A stretch of 64,000 nucleotides of DNA from NCBI RefSeq assembly GCF_009687885.1, contig NZ_BLAF01000038.1, forward strand, positions 46,572-110,571. The letters run 5' to 3'. The notes below the pieces were generated by a model that saw only the letters and a list, made by a program, of their open reading frames with translations, was not told the origin of the DNA and made no database searches. This document shows positions 1 through 8,643 of this stretch, piece after piece. The translations under genes and the position numbers were made by a program. The first letter of the stretch is position 1. Each line of letters opens with the position of its first letter. This DNA is from Acrocarpospora pleiomorpha (GTDB taxonomy: Bacteria; Actinomycetota; Actinomycetes; Streptosporangiales; Streptosporangiaceae).

Positions 1-528
1 GCGGGTGGTCACACCGGTGAAATCTCTACCATGGTGCTGATCCCGCAGGTCGTGGACGCGGTAGATGTGCCGGTGCTGGCCGCCGGCGGCATCGGCGACG
101 GCCGTCAGATGGCAGCAGGCATGGCCCTCGGCGCCGAGGGCGTCTGGACCGGCTCAATCTGGCTCACCGTCGAAGAAGCCGACACCCCCGAAATGGCCAG
201 ACAACGCATCCTCGCCGCCACCTCCCGCGACACCGTCCGCTCCCGCTCCTGGACCGGCAAACCCGCCCGCCTCCTCAAGAACGAGTGGACCGACGCCTGG
301 GAGTCCACCGACTCCCCAGGAACCCTCCCCATGCCCCTACAGTTCATGCTCGTCTCCGACGCTTTACGCCGCATCGGCCGCTCCGACGCGGCCGAACTGG
401 CAACCTTCCCGGCCGGCCAGATCATCGGCACGATGAACCAGGTCAAGTCCGCCCGCCAGGTCGTATTCGAGATGGTCGAAGGCTATGTAGAGGCGATGGA
501 CCGCCTCGGCCGGATAACAGAGGATTAG
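1..528 (+). CDS. Nitronate monooxygenase-family flavin oxidoreductase, 5' end missing
   Basis: The reading frame is open from base 1, so the N-terminus lies outside the window and 175 C-terminal residues are visible. The first residues contain GGHTG, followed by VPVLAAGGIGDG and ALGAEGVWTGS. These are the phosphate-binding loops of the FMN TIM barrel shared by 2-nitropropane dioxygenase/nitronate monooxygenase enzymes and actinobacterial relatives that act on CoA thioesters in steroid ring degradation (IpdC group). The following genes are acyl-CoA enzymes, so a CoA-linked redox role is more likely than nitronate detoxification; this is inference from context. The gene ends 51 bases before the stop of the convergent enoyl-CoA hydratase. 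Confidence 0.8.
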   Translation, partial: AGGHTGEISTMVLIPQVVDAVDVPVLAAGGIGDGRQMAAGMALGAEGVWTGSIWLTVEEADTPEMARQRILAATSRDTVRSRSWTGKPARLLKNEWTDAWESTDSPGTLPMPLQFMLVSDALRRIGRSDAAELATFPAGQIIGTMNQVKSARQVVFEMVEGYVEAMDRLGRITED

Positions 529-579
529 TCGCACAAACACGGCTGCGTACCTGCGGATCTGTACATCGATCACCCGGCG

Positions 580-1389
580 TTAGGAGCCTTCGTAGCGTGG
601 GGGGCGTTTTTCGCGGAAGGCGCGGGAGCCCTCCTTGGCGTCTTCTGAGGCGATTACCGGCCAGCCGAGGTTGTCGGAGATTTTGAGGGCTTCGTCTTCG
701 GGGAGGGCGAGGGTTTCGCGGTAGGTGCGGAGGATGGCTTGGACGGCGAGAGGGCCGGAGGAGGCTATGTCTTCGGCTAGTTCGATGGCTTTGGGGAGGG
801 CTTGGCCGTCGGGGACGATCTGGTTGATCAAGCCCATGCGGTAGGCCTCGGGGGCGGTGATGGCGCGGCCGGTGAGGAGGAGGTCCATGGCGAAGGCGTA
901 CGGGATCTGGCGGGGGAGGCGGACGGCGCTGCCGCCCATGGGGAAGAGGGCGCGTTTGGCCTCGAAGAGGCCGAGGGTGGCGGATTCGGCGACGACGCGG
1001 AGGTCGGTGCCGACGAGGAGCTCGGTGCCGCCGGCTACGGCGTAGCCTTCGATGGCGCTGATGATGGGTTTGGTGGGCATGTCCTCGCGGAGGAGGCCCT
1101 TCCAGTGGAAATTGGGGATTTCGGCGGCGCGCTGGCGGACGCGGTCGTCGGTGGAGGGGGCGCCCATGGCTTTGAGGTCGGCGCCCGCGCAGAAGGTGTT
1201 GTTCGCGCCGGTGAGGATGCCGACGCGGACGCCGGGTTCGGCGGAGATGTAGGCCCAGGCTTCGGCCATGCCGATGAGCATGTCGGTGGAGAGGGCGTTC
1301 CTGGCTTCGGGGCGGTCCATGGTGACGATGACGAGATGGCCGTCGCGTTCGACCCGGCAGTGGGGTGTGCTGATGGGCAGAAGTTCCAC
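580..1389 (-). CDS. Enoyl-CoA hydratase/isomerase (crotonase family)
   Basis: This 269-residue protein has the usual length of single-domain crotonases. It should hydrate a 2-enoyl-CoA during beta-oxidation. The oxyanion-hole segment CAGADLKAM (about residues 67-75) and the second segment EGYAVAGGTELLVGTDLRV are clear. The LFEAKRALFP stretch carries the catalytic-side glutamate region. It is divergent from the acyl-CoA synthetase at 1620, and the shared promoter has two KstR-like palindromes. In Mycobacterium tuberculosis an EchA19-type hydratase sits beside FadD19 in the cholesterol regulon, and a FadD19-like gene is also present here at 6341. The exact substrate cannot be read from the sequence. 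Confidence 0.88.
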   Translation of the reverse strand: MELLPISTPHCRVERDGHLVIVTMDRPEARNALSTDMLIGMAEAWAYISAEPGVRVGILTGANNTFCAGADLKAMGAPSTDDRVRQRAAEIPNFHWKGLLREDMPTKPIISAIEGYAVAGGTELLVGTDLRVVAESATLGLFEAKRALFPMGGSAVRLPRQIPYAFAMDLLLTGRAITAPEAYRMGLINQIVPDGQALPKAIELAEDIASSGPLAVQAILRTYRETLALPEDEALKISDNLGWPVIASEDAKEGSRAFREKRPPRYEGS

Positions 1390-1430
1390 GAAGTCTCCTC
1401 AGGCAACCAAGCGTCCGGCCGTACTGTTAG

Positions 1431-1444
1431 TAGAACCCGTTCTG
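1431..1444. promoter_or_regulatory. KstR-like operator candidate (site 1)
   Basis: TAGAACCCGTTCTG matches the KstR pattern TnnAACnnGTTnnA at all positions but the last. The core AGAAC-CC-GTTCT is a perfect inverted repeat. It lies 42 bases upstream of the enoyl-CoA hydratase start in the divergent promoter region. KstR represses cholesterol and fatty-acyl side-chain genes in actinobacteria. No kstR gene is in the window. Confidence 0.55.
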
Positions 1445-1571
1445 TCTCCTTGCGGCGATGGTCGCCGTGAGGCGTGCGTCCTGCGGCAGGCGCCTTCGTC
1501 CGTGCACGTGGCCGTGCTCGCGACACAAGCGCTTGTTCAGTCATGCTCGACCGGGTTAATCTGCCGCAAGG

Positions 1572-1585
1572 TAGAACAGATTCTC
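1572..1585. promoter_or_regulatory. KstR-like operator candidate (site 2, weaker)
   Basis: TAGAACAGATTCTC keeps the left half-site TAGAAC and the right half TTCT, but has ATT in place of GTT. It is 34 bases before the acyl-CoA synthetase start at 1620, so each of the two divergent genes has one site. Taken alone it is weak; it gains weight from the better site 1 in the same region. Confidence 0.35.
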
Positions 1586-1619
1586 GTTTGTGTTTCCCGC
1601 GCGGACAAGGGAGTTCCGG

Positions 1620-3164
1620 ATGGGTTCGCTCGGATTCTGGAGGCTCGCACAGGCCGATCCCGAGTGGATCGCGGCCGTCGATCCGGATGGGACGGAGCAT
1701 TCGGCGGGTGAGCTGCTGTCCCGGGCCAATCGTCTCGTGCACGGGCTGCGCGAGTTCGGGCTGCGGCCGGGGGATGGCATCTGCGGGCTGGTGCCGAACG
1801 GGGTGGACGGTCTCATCCTGTATCTGGCGGCGCTGCAGGCGGGGTGGTACTACACGCCGATCAACTGGCATCTCACCGGTCCGGAGATCGCTTACATCGT
1901 GGCCGACAGCGAGGCGAAGGCGTACTTCGTGCATGAACGTTACGCCGAGGAGGGCACGCGCGGGGCGGGGGACCTGGCGCCGGAACGCCGATTCGCTTTC
2001 GGCGCCGTTGACGGTTTCCGCCCGGTCGCGGACCTGACCGAGGGCCGCCCGGACACGCTCCCGCCGGATCGTACGGCAGGCGCGAGCATGCACTACACGT
2101 CCGGAACGACCGGCAAACCAAAGGGTGTACGTCGTCCGCTCAGCGGTCTGGATCCGGATGAGGGCGCGGAGCTGATGACCTTCCTGCTCACCCTGTTCGG
2201 CATGACCCCCGGCAGGCCCAACGCCCACCTGGTCACCTCTCCGAACTATCACACCGCCGTCACCCAGTTCGGCGGCACCGCCCTGCACATGGGCCACACC
2301 CTCGTCTACATGGACAAGTGGGACGCCGAAGAGACCCTGCGCCTCTGCGAGCGTTACCGGGTCAGCAACTCCCACATGGTCCCAACCCACTTCAAACGGC
2401 TGCTTTCCCTCCCCGAAGAGGTCAGGCGCCGCTACGACCTCTCCTCGCTGCGCTGGATGATCCACGCCGCCGCGCCCTGCCCTGTCCCGGTCAAGCAGCA
2501 GATGCTCGATTGGTGGGGCGATGTCGTGTACGAGTACTACGCGGCCACCGAAGGCGGTGGAACCATCGCCACCCCGCAGGACTGGAAGAAACACCCGGGA
2601 ACTGTAGGCAAAGCCTGGCCGATCAGCGAACTCCTCATCGTGGACGATGAACTCGAAGAGGCCCCCACCGGCACACCCGGCACGATCTACATGAAGATGA
2701 TGGGCCTCCGCTTCGAGTACAAAGGCGACCCCGCCAAAACCGAGGCGAACCGCCTGCGTGACTACTTCACCGTCGGCGACATCGGCTACCTGGACCAGGA
2801 CGGCTTCCTGTTCCTCTGTGACCGTAAAGCCGACATGATCATCTCGGGTGGGACCAACATCTACCCCGCCGAGATCGAGAACGAAATACTCATTCACCCC
2901 AAAGTCGCCGATGTCGCCGTTTTCGGCATTCCGGATGACGAATGGGGCGAGCAGATCAAGGCCATCATCGAGGCCGCTCCCGGCGCGACCCCCGGCCCCG
3001 AACTCGCCGACGAAATCTTGGGCTCTTTGCAAGGACGCCTGTCCAGGATGAAATGGCCCAAGACCATCGACTTCATCGACGAGATGCCCCGCGAACCCAA
3101 CGGCAAGCTGCTGAAACGCAAACTCCGGGCCCCCTACTGGGAAGGCCGGGACAGTGCCATCTGA
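1620..3164 (+). CDS. Acyl-CoA synthetase (AMP-forming, ANL superfamily)
   Basis: This 514-residue enzyme should activate a carboxylic acid to its CoA thioester through an acyl-adenylate. The P-loop motif YTSGTTGKPKG, the ATEGGG motif of the adenylate pocket, the hinge GDIGYLDQDGFLFLCDRKADM and the C-terminal PREPNGKLLKRKLR with its catalytic lysine are all present. The ATG at 1620 is preferred because AAGGGAG lies six bases upstream; an ATG at 1590 has no such site. It is divergent from the enoyl-CoA hydratase and heads a same-strand set with the DUF35, thiolase and FadD19-like genes. The acid it activates is unknown, but the cluster suggests a sterol side chain or degradation intermediate. 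Confidence 0.9.
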   Translation: MGSLGFWRLAQADPEWIAAVDPDGTEHSAGELLSRANRLVHGLREFGLRPGDGICGLVPNGVDGLILYLAALQAGWYYTPINWHLTGPEIAYIVADSEAKAYFVHERYAEEGTRGAGDLAPERRFAFGAVDGFRPVADLTEGRPDTLPPDRTAGASMHYTSGTTGKPKGVRRPLSGLDPDEGAELMTFLLTLFGMTPGRPNAHLVTSPNYHTAVTQFGGTALHMGHTLVYMDKWDAEETLRLCERYRVSNSHMVPTHFKRLLSLPEEVRRRYDLSSLRWMIHAAAPCPVPVKQQMLDWWGDVVYEYYAATEGGGTIATPQDWKKHPGTVGKAWPISELLIVDDELEEAPTGTPGTIYMKMMGLRFEYKGDPAKTEANRLRDYFTVGDIGYLDQDGFLFLCDRKADMIISGGTNIYPAEIENEILIHPKVADVAVFGIPDDEWGEQIKAIIEAAPGATPGPELADEILGSLQGRLSRMKWPKTIDFIDEMPREPNGKLLKRKLRAPYWEGRDSAI

Positions 3165-3276
3165 CGTGCCCACGCCATTCAAGGTGAACGCGGATCCTTG
3201 CGCGAACGCGGCATCTGGCGTGAATCTAGGCCTGGCGTGACCTCGGATCCTGACGCCAACGTGGAGGCGCTCCAAT

Positions 3277-4182
3277 ATGACCGCGGAATCTGAACTGTCA
3301 GCGACCCACGTCCTGGAGTTCCCCGGCGGCTACACCAGGACCACGGGACCGGTGATCGGCCGTTTCCTGACCGAATTACGCGACGCCCGGATCGTGGGCG
3401 TACGAACCGCCGACCAGCGCACTCTCGTCCCCCCGCTGGAATACGACCCCCACACCGGCGACCCGGTAACCGATGAATTCGTCCAGGTCGGCCCGGCGGG
3501 AACGGTCGCCGAATGGGTCTGGGTGCACGCGCCGCGAAAGAACCACCCCCTCGACCACCCCTTCGCCTGGGCATTGATCAAACTCGACGGTGCCGACACC
3601 ACCCTGGTGCACGCGGTGGACGCGGGCCACGTGAAGGCGATGCGCCCAGGGCTCCGCGTGCGCCCCCGCTGGCGCGCCGAACGAATCGGCCAGATCACCG
3701 ACATCGAATGCTTCGTCCCCGAAGTCACGATGATCGTCTCCCCGGTCCGCGCCGAATACACGCTCAAACCCGGCCGGGCCCTCACCCGCTTCCTCGAAGG
3801 CGTGCGCGACGGCGTCTTTCTGGCGGGACACTGTGCGACCTGCGACAAGGTCTACGTCCCCTACCGCATCTCCTGCCCCGAATGCGGCTCCCTGATCGCG
3901 GAGGAACGCCAGGTCTCCGACACCGGGACGATCACCACATTCGCCATCAACAACCTGCCCGACCCCCGCGCCCCCCAGGTGCCCTTCGTCTCCGCGTACA
4001 TCCTGCTGGACGGCGCCGACACCCCGATGATCGCCCTGGTCGGCGACGTCCCCGCCCACGAGGTACGGCAAGGCATGCGCGTCCGCGCGGTCTGGCTCCC
4101 CGAGTCCGAACGCACCCTCGCGATGACCAACATCAAATGGTTCGCTCCCACCGGAGAGCCCGACGCCGAGCTGGAGAACTGA
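3277..4182 (+). CDS. DUF35 OB-fold protein with zinc ribbon, thiolase partner
   Basis: The 301-residue protein carries a rubredoxin-like zinc ribbon, CATCDKVY and CPECGS (about residues 188-209), followed by an OB fold, as in DUF35 proteins. A preceding segment of about 170 residues looks like another OB-like copy, so this is the long two-part form. DUF35 proteins bind thiolase-fold partners. In cholesterol side-chain cleavage ChsH2 does this for the aldolase Ltp2. The stop codon overlaps the next start by one base (TGATG), so it is translationally coupled to the two thiolase-like genes. GGAGG precedes the ATG. A structural or acyl-CoA-binding role in a three-protein complex is the likely function. 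Confidence 0.85.
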   Translation: MTAESELSATHVLEFPGGYTRTTGPVIGRFLTELRDARIVGVRTADQRTLVPPLEYDPHTGDPVTDEFVQVGPAGTVAEWVWVHAPRKNHPLDHPFAWALIKLDGADTTLVHAVDAGHVKAMRPGLRVRPRWRAERIGQITDIECFVPEVTMIVSPVRAEYTLKPGRALTRFLEGVRDGVFLAGHCATCDKVYVPYRISCPECGSLIAEERQVSDTGTITTFAINNLPDPRAPQVPFVSAYILLDGADTPMIALVGDVPAHEVRQGMRVRAVWLPESERTLAMTNIKWFAPTGEPDAELEN

Positions 4183-5183
4183 TGCGTGAGGTGGCGATCG
4201 TCGCGTTCGCCCAGACCGTGCACACCGACCACGACGCCGGCCTGACCGAACCGGAGCTCCTGCTGCCGGTGATCGAGGAGGTACGGGTCAAGTCGGGCCT
4301 GAGAAGGTTCGGCTTCACCTGCTCGGGCAGCTGCGACTACCTGGCCGGAGCCCCGTTCTCGTTCGTGTCCGCGCTGGACTCGCTGGGCGCCTGGCCGCCG
4401 ATCTCGGAAAGCCACGTCGAGATGGACGGCGCTTTCGCCCTGTACGAGGCATGGGTCCGCCTCCAGCACGGCGACGTCGACTCCGCCCTCGTGTACGGCT
4501 TCGGCAAGACCTCCATGAGCGATCTCCGAGAAATCATGACATTGCAGCTTGATCCATACTATTTAGCCCCACTGGGATTGGATCAGATCTCCTTCGCCGG
4601 GCTCCAGGCCAGCGCCCGAGGCACCGATCGCGCCGAGCTGGACGCGATCGTCCGCCGCAGCAGAGCCGACGGACGAACCAACCCATACGCGCTCAACCTC
4701 CCCGACCCCACCGAGGAAGACGACGGCCACGTCGCGCCGATCACCGACGGAGCCGCAGCTGTCGTCCTCGTCGCGGGCGAGCAAATCACGAAATATCCCC
4801 GCCCCGCCTACATCACCGGCATCGCCCACCGCATCGAGCCCCACTACCTGGGCATGCGCAACCTCGCCCAATCGACCTCCACCGCCGACGCCGCGACAGC
4901 CGCGGGAGTCGGCAAGGGCCCTGTCGACGTCGCCGAACTGCACACCCAATTCAGCCACGAAGAGCCAATCCTCCGCGAAGCCCTCGGGCTCCCCGCGGAC
5001 ACCGTGATCAACCCCTCCGGCGGTCCACTCGCCGCCAACCCCGTCATGGCCACCGGCCTGATCCGCATCGGCGAAGCCGCCCAGCGCGTCCTCGACGGAA
5101 CCGCCCGCCGCGCCGTCGCGCACGCCACCAGCGGCCCCTGCCTCCAGCACAACCTGGTCGCCGTCCTTTCGAGCGAGGTCTGA
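4182..5183 (+). CDS. Thiolase-fold lipid-transfer-type protein (Ltp/aldolase subunit 1)
   Basis: This 333-residue thiolase-fold protein is short for a thiolase (about 390). The nucleophile loop that normally has a cysteine reads HVEMDGAFAL and has none. The C-terminal part keeps NPSGGPLAANPVMATGLIR and a late SGPCLQHN segment. Such non-condensing thiolases (Ltp2, Ltp3, Ltp4) act as acyl-CoA retro-aldolases with DUF35 partners in sterol side-chain removal. The start overlaps the stop of the DUF35 gene, and its stop overlaps the next thiolase start, a strictly coupled trio. The side-chain lyase role is inferred from context and the missing cysteine. Confidence 0.8.
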   Translation: MREVAIVAFAQTVHTDHDAGLTEPELLLPVIEEVRVKSGLRRFGFTCSGSCDYLAGAPFSFVSALDSLGAWPPISESHVEMDGAFALYEAWVRLQHGDVDSALVYGFGKTSMSDLREIMTLQLDPYYLAPLGLDQISFAGLQASARGTDRAELDAIVRRSRADGRTNPYALNLPDPTEEDDGHVAPITDGAAAVVLVAGEQITKYPRPAYITGIAHRIEPHYLGMRNLAQSTSTADAATAAGVGKGPVDVAELHTQFSHEEPILREALGLPADTVINPSGGPLAANPVMATGLIRIGEAAQRVLDGTARRAVAHATSGPCLQHNLVAVLSSEV

Positions 5184-6331
5184 TGGGCAACCGTTGCGCG
5201 ATCATCGGAATCGGCCAGACCCACTACACGACCAAACGCCGCGACGTCTCCATGGCCGGTCTGGTCCGGGAGGCCGCGCTGCGCGCGCTGGCGGACGCCG
5301 GGCTCACCTTCAAGGACATCGACGCCGTCGTGATCGGCAAGGCGCCCGACCTGTTCGAGGGCGTGATGATGCCGGAGGCGTATCTGGCGGACGCGCTCGG
5401 GGCGGCGGGCAAGCCGATGACGCGGGTGCACACCGCCGGTTCCGTGGGCGGGTCGACCGCGCTGGTGGGGGCGTCGCTGATTCAGGGCGGAGTGCACGAA
5501 AGGGTGCTGGTCGTCGCGTACGAGAAGCAGTCGGAGTCCAATGCGACCTGGGCGCTTTCCACGCATCTGCCGTACAACGCCTCGCTGGTGGTCGGCGCGG
5601 GCGGCTATTTCGCGCCGCACATCCGCGAGTACATGCGCCGCTCCGGCGCGCCCGGCCACATCGGCACGCTGGTCGCGGTCAAGGACCGGCAGAACGCGCT
5701 GAAGAACCCCTACGCGCACCTGAAGATCCCCGGCATCGACCGGGCCATGGTCGAGTCCACGCCCATGCTCTGGGAGCCGATCCGCTACCTGGAGACCTGC
5801 CCGTCCTCGGACGGCGCCTGCGCGATGGTGCTCGCCGCCGAACACGCGGTGACCGGCCGCCCGGCCTGGGTGCACGGTACGGCGATGCGTTCGGAACCGA
5901 TATTCCGGGCAGGCCGGGACACGGTGAACCCGCAGGGCGGCAAGGACTGCGCCGCCGACGTCTACCGGCAGGCCGGCATCACCGACCCGCGCCGCGAGAT
6001 CGACGTCGCCGAGGTGTATGTGCCGTTCTCCTGGTATGAGCCGATGTGGCTGGAGAACCTGGGTTTCGCCGCCGAGAACGAGGGCTGGAAGCTGACCGAA
6101 GCCGGATGTACGGCCCTGGACGGCGACACCCCGTGGAACGCCTCCGGCGGCGTGCTCAGCAGCAACCCGATCGGGGCCTCCGGGCTGATCCGGTTCGCCG
6201 AGGCGGCGCTCCAGGTGCGCGGCATGGCCGGAGAACACCAGGTCGAGGGCGCCAGGAAGGCCCTCGGACACGCGTACGGCGGAGGCGCGCAGTTCTTCGC
6301 CATGTGGATCGTCGGAGCCGACAAGCCCTGA
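5183..6331 (+). CDS. Thiolase-fold lipid-transfer-type protein (Ltp/aldolase subunit 2)
   Basis: The 382-residue protein has full thiolase length, but its active-site loop reads VHTAGSVGGST, with serine or glycine where the condensing cysteine of true thiolases sits. The C-terminal loop is NASGGVLSSNPIGASGLIR. This pattern fits the Ltp3/Ltp4 group known from C-24-branched sterol side-chain degradation in Rhodococcus. The ATG overlaps the TGA of the upstream partner by one base, and the FadD19-like ligase follows after nine bases. A DUF35 plus two-Ltp complex fed by the adjacent ligase is the best reading. Confidence 0.82.
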   Translation: MGNRCAIIGIGQTHYTTKRRDVSMAGLVREAALRALADAGLTFKDIDAVVIGKAPDLFEGVMMPEAYLADALGAAGKPMTRVHTAGSVGGSTALVGASLIQGGVHERVLVVAYEKQSESNATWALSTHLPYNASLVVGAGGYFAPHIREYMRRSGAPGHIGTLVAVKDRQNALKNPYAHLKIPGIDRAMVESTPMLWEPIRYLETCPSSDGACAMVLAAEHAVTGRPAWVHGTAMRSEPIFRAGRDTVNPQGGKDCAADVYRQAGITDPRREIDVAEVYVPFSWYEPMWLENLGFAAENEGWKLTEAGCTALDGDTPWNASGGVLSSNPIGASGLIRFAEAALQVRGMAGEHQVEGARKALGHAYGGGAQFFAMWIVGADKP

Positions 6332-6340
6332 AGGAGTCCC

Positions 6341-7930
6341 ATGGAGTTCAACCATGCCGACCTGTTCGAAGGACTCGCGGACACGATCGGGGACCGTGTA
6401 GCCGTCATCTGCGGGGACGAGCGGGTGACATATGCCGAGCTGGACGCGCTGGCGAACCGGCTCGCGCACCATCTGGCCGCGCAGGGGGTGCGGGCGGGGC
6501 AACATGTCGGGATTCATCTGTACAACGGGATCGAGTACATCACCGCGATCCTGGCCGCGCTGAAAATCCGGGCGGTGGCGGTGAACGTGAACTACCGCTA
6601 TGTCGAGGCGGAGTTGCTCTATCTGTACAACGACTCGGACATGGTGGCGCTCATTTATGACGTGGAGTTCGACGAGCGGGTGGCGGCGGTCGCGCCGGGG
6701 GTGCCGTTGCTTCGTCACCTGATCGCGGTGGGTGGGGAGTCGCGGGTTCCGGGGGCGGTGCCGTACCGGACGGCGCTGGTCGAATCGTCGGACGCGCGGG
6801 GGTTCGAGAGCCGGTCTGGGCAGGACATTTACATCATTTACACCGGCGGCACGACGGGGATGCCGAAGGGGGTGATGTGGCACGTCGAGGATCTGTTCAT
6901 GGCGTTCGGGGGTGGGAACCCCTATGGCGCTCCGCTGTCCTCGCCCGATGCGGTGATCGAGCAGGCCCGTAACTCCGGGCCGATGATCATGATGGCCGCC
7001 GCGCCGCTGATGCACGGAGCCGCTCAGATGGGGACGTTCATCGCCTGGTGGATGGGCGCGACGATGGTGTACGTCCCGAAGTTCGACGCCCGCGCGGTCC
7101 TCGCCGCGGTCGACCGCGAGAAGGTCTTCACCATCAACATCACCGGCGACGCGATGGCCCAGCCGCTGGCCGACGCGATCGCGACCGGCGAATACGACCT
7201 GTCCTCCCTGCTCGTGGTCAGCTCGACCGGCGCGATCCTGACCGGCTCCGTCCGCGACCGTTTACAGGCCCTGCTCCCGAACAAGATGATCATGGACAGT
7301 TTCGGCTCCACCGAATCCGGCTACACCGCCTCCGCCGTGTCCGGCTCGTCCCCCGAAACCGGCCTCAAATACCAGCCCAACGCCAACTCGAACATGGCCG
7401 TCCTGGACGCCGACCTCAAACCCGTCCAGCCTGGTACGGGCGAGATGGGCACCGTGGCGAAAACCGGCCGGATCGCCTTCGCGTACTACAACGACCCCGA
7501 GAAGACCGAACAGACCTTCGTCACCGACGCCGACGGCGTGAAGTGGCTGCTGACCGGAGACCTCGCGGTGGTCGAGGAGGACGGCACGATGCGCGTCTTC
7601 GGCCGCGGCTCCCAGTGCATCAACACCGGCGGCGAAAAGGTCTTCCCCGAAGAGGTAGAAGCCGTCCTCAAAGGCCACCCCGACGTCTTCGACGCCGTCG
7701 TCACCGGTATCCCCGACGACCGCTGGGGCTTCAGCGTGGCCGCCGTAATCGAACCTCGCGCCGGAACAACCCCCACAGCCGAAACCCTGGACGCCCACTG
7801 CCGCGCGAAACTATCGGGCTACAAGGTCCCCCGCACCTACGCCTTCGTCGACGAAATGGTGCGCTCTCCCGCCGGCAAGGCCGACTACCGCTGGGCCAAG
7901 GAAACCGCACAAGCCGCCCAGGGCACGTAG
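6341..7930 (+). CDS. FadD19-like steroid side-chain acyl-CoA synthetase
   Basis: This is a 529-residue ANL ligase. Its opening (about residues 15-40, DRVAVICGDERVTYAELDAL), YTGGTTGMPKGVMW at about 168-181, GDAMAQPLADAI, SSTGAIL, and the end SPAGKADYRWAKE closely follow FadD19 of mycobacteria and rhodococci as I know it. FadD19 activates the C-26 carboxyl of sterol side chains and is needed for C-24-branched sterols. AAGGAG lies six bases before the ATG, and the gene starts nine bases after the thiolase stop, so it belongs to the same operon. Linkage to two Ltp-like proteins and DUF35 strongly supports a phytosterol or cholesterol side-chain role. Confidence 0.85.
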   Translation: MEFNHADLFEGLADTIGDRVAVICGDERVTYAELDALANRLAHHLAAQGVRAGQHVGIHLYNGIEYITAILAALKIRAVAVNVNYRYVEAELLYLYNDSDMVALIYDVEFDERVAAVAPGVPLLRHLIAVGGESRVPGAVPYRTALVESSDARGFESRSGQDIYIIYTGGTTGMPKGVMWHVEDLFMAFGGGNPYGAPLSSPDAVIEQARNSGPMIMMAAAPLMHGAAQMGTFIAWWMGATMVYVPKFDARAVLAAVDREKVFTINITGDAMAQPLADAIATGEYDLSSLLVVSSTGAILTGSVRDRLQALLPNKMIMDSFGSTESGYTASAVSGSSPETGLKYQPNANSNMAVLDADLKPVQPGTGEMGTVAKTGRIAFAYYNDPEKTEQTFVTDADGVKWLLTGDLAVVEEDGTMRVFGRGSQCINTGGEKVFPEEVEAVLKGHPDVFDAVVTGIPDDRWGFSVAAVIEPRAGTTPTAETLDAHCRAKLSGYKVPRTYAFVDEMVRSPAGKADYRWAKETAQAAQGT

Positions 7931-8563
7931 CTACTTGCGGCCCTCACCCGTGAGGGCCGCCACCGCGCCGAGCCCCAGGTAGATCACGCCACTGCCGATG
8001 TCGAGGCGGCGGCGCGCCGTGGCCGACCGCCGTATCCGCCCGGCCAGCGATGCGGCGATGAGGACATAAGTCCCGTCACTCGCCATTCCAAGCACGATCC
8101 AGATCGCCCCCAACAGCACGATCTGCGGCGCGAGCGCCCCAGCCGCCGGATCGGCGAACTGCGGCAGAAAGGCCAGAAAGAAGATCGCCGTCTTCGGATT
8201 GAGCACGTTCACCACGAACCCCTCCCCGAACAACCGCGACGAGGACGCCACATCGGGCTCGCCCACCTCCGCCCCCGGCCGACCCAGCAACTTACGAACA
8301 CCAAGCCAGACCAGATAGGCCGCCCCAAGGTATTTGACCACCATGAACGCCGGGGCCGACGTCGCCAACAGCGCACTGAGCCCCAACGCCGCCGCAACCA
8401 CATGCACAACGGACCCCGCATGCACCCCAAGCACAGACACCAACCCCGCGGTACGCCCCTGCGCCACACTCCGCGTCACGATGTAGACCACAGCGGGCCC
8501 AGGAACGATTAGGAGAGCCAACGTGGCCATCGAGAAAACGGCAAGAGCGGCGATATCCGGCAT
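7931..8563 (-). CDS. LysE/RhtB-family amino-acid exporter
   Basis: This 210-residue membrane protein has about six hydrophobic helices. It opens with SMATLALLIVPGPAVVYI, the signature first helix of the LysE/RhtB family. The later KYLGAAYLVWLGVRKLL and VNVLNPKTAIFFLAFLPQF segments are also typical. Members export amino acids or small zwitterions across the cytoplasmic membrane. Its stop codon directly abuts that of the convergent acyl-CoA synthetase with no intergenic bases. No regulator gene is adjacent, so the substrate is not indicated. Confidence 0.88.
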   Translation of the reverse strand: MPDIAALAVFSMATLALLIVPGPAVVYIVTRSVAQGRTAGLVSVLGVHAGSVVHVVAAALGLSALLATSAPAFMVVKYLGAAYLVWLGVRKLLGRPGAEVGEPDVASSSRLFGEGFVVNVLNPKTAIFFLAFLPQFADPAAGALAPQIVLLGAIWIVLGMASDGTYVLIAASLAGRIRRSATARRRLDIGSGVIYLGLGAVAALTGEGRK

Positions 8564-8643
8564 AACCCCAGACGATACGGAGAAACGGCTCCCAATAGCA
8601 CCTGATTTGTCAACGACGATAGATCAACAACGCGCCCAGATGA

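Noticed and set aside
1035..3275. Very long minus-strand open frame across the acyl-CoA synthetase and hydratase
   Set aside because: Its sequence is low-complexity and arises opposite high-GC coding frames; the two recognised enzymes explain the region.
4844..7015. Long minus-strand frame opposite the thiolase and FadD19-like genes
   Set aside because: Rich in His, Arg and Pro without any domain; it is an antisense shadow of real genes.
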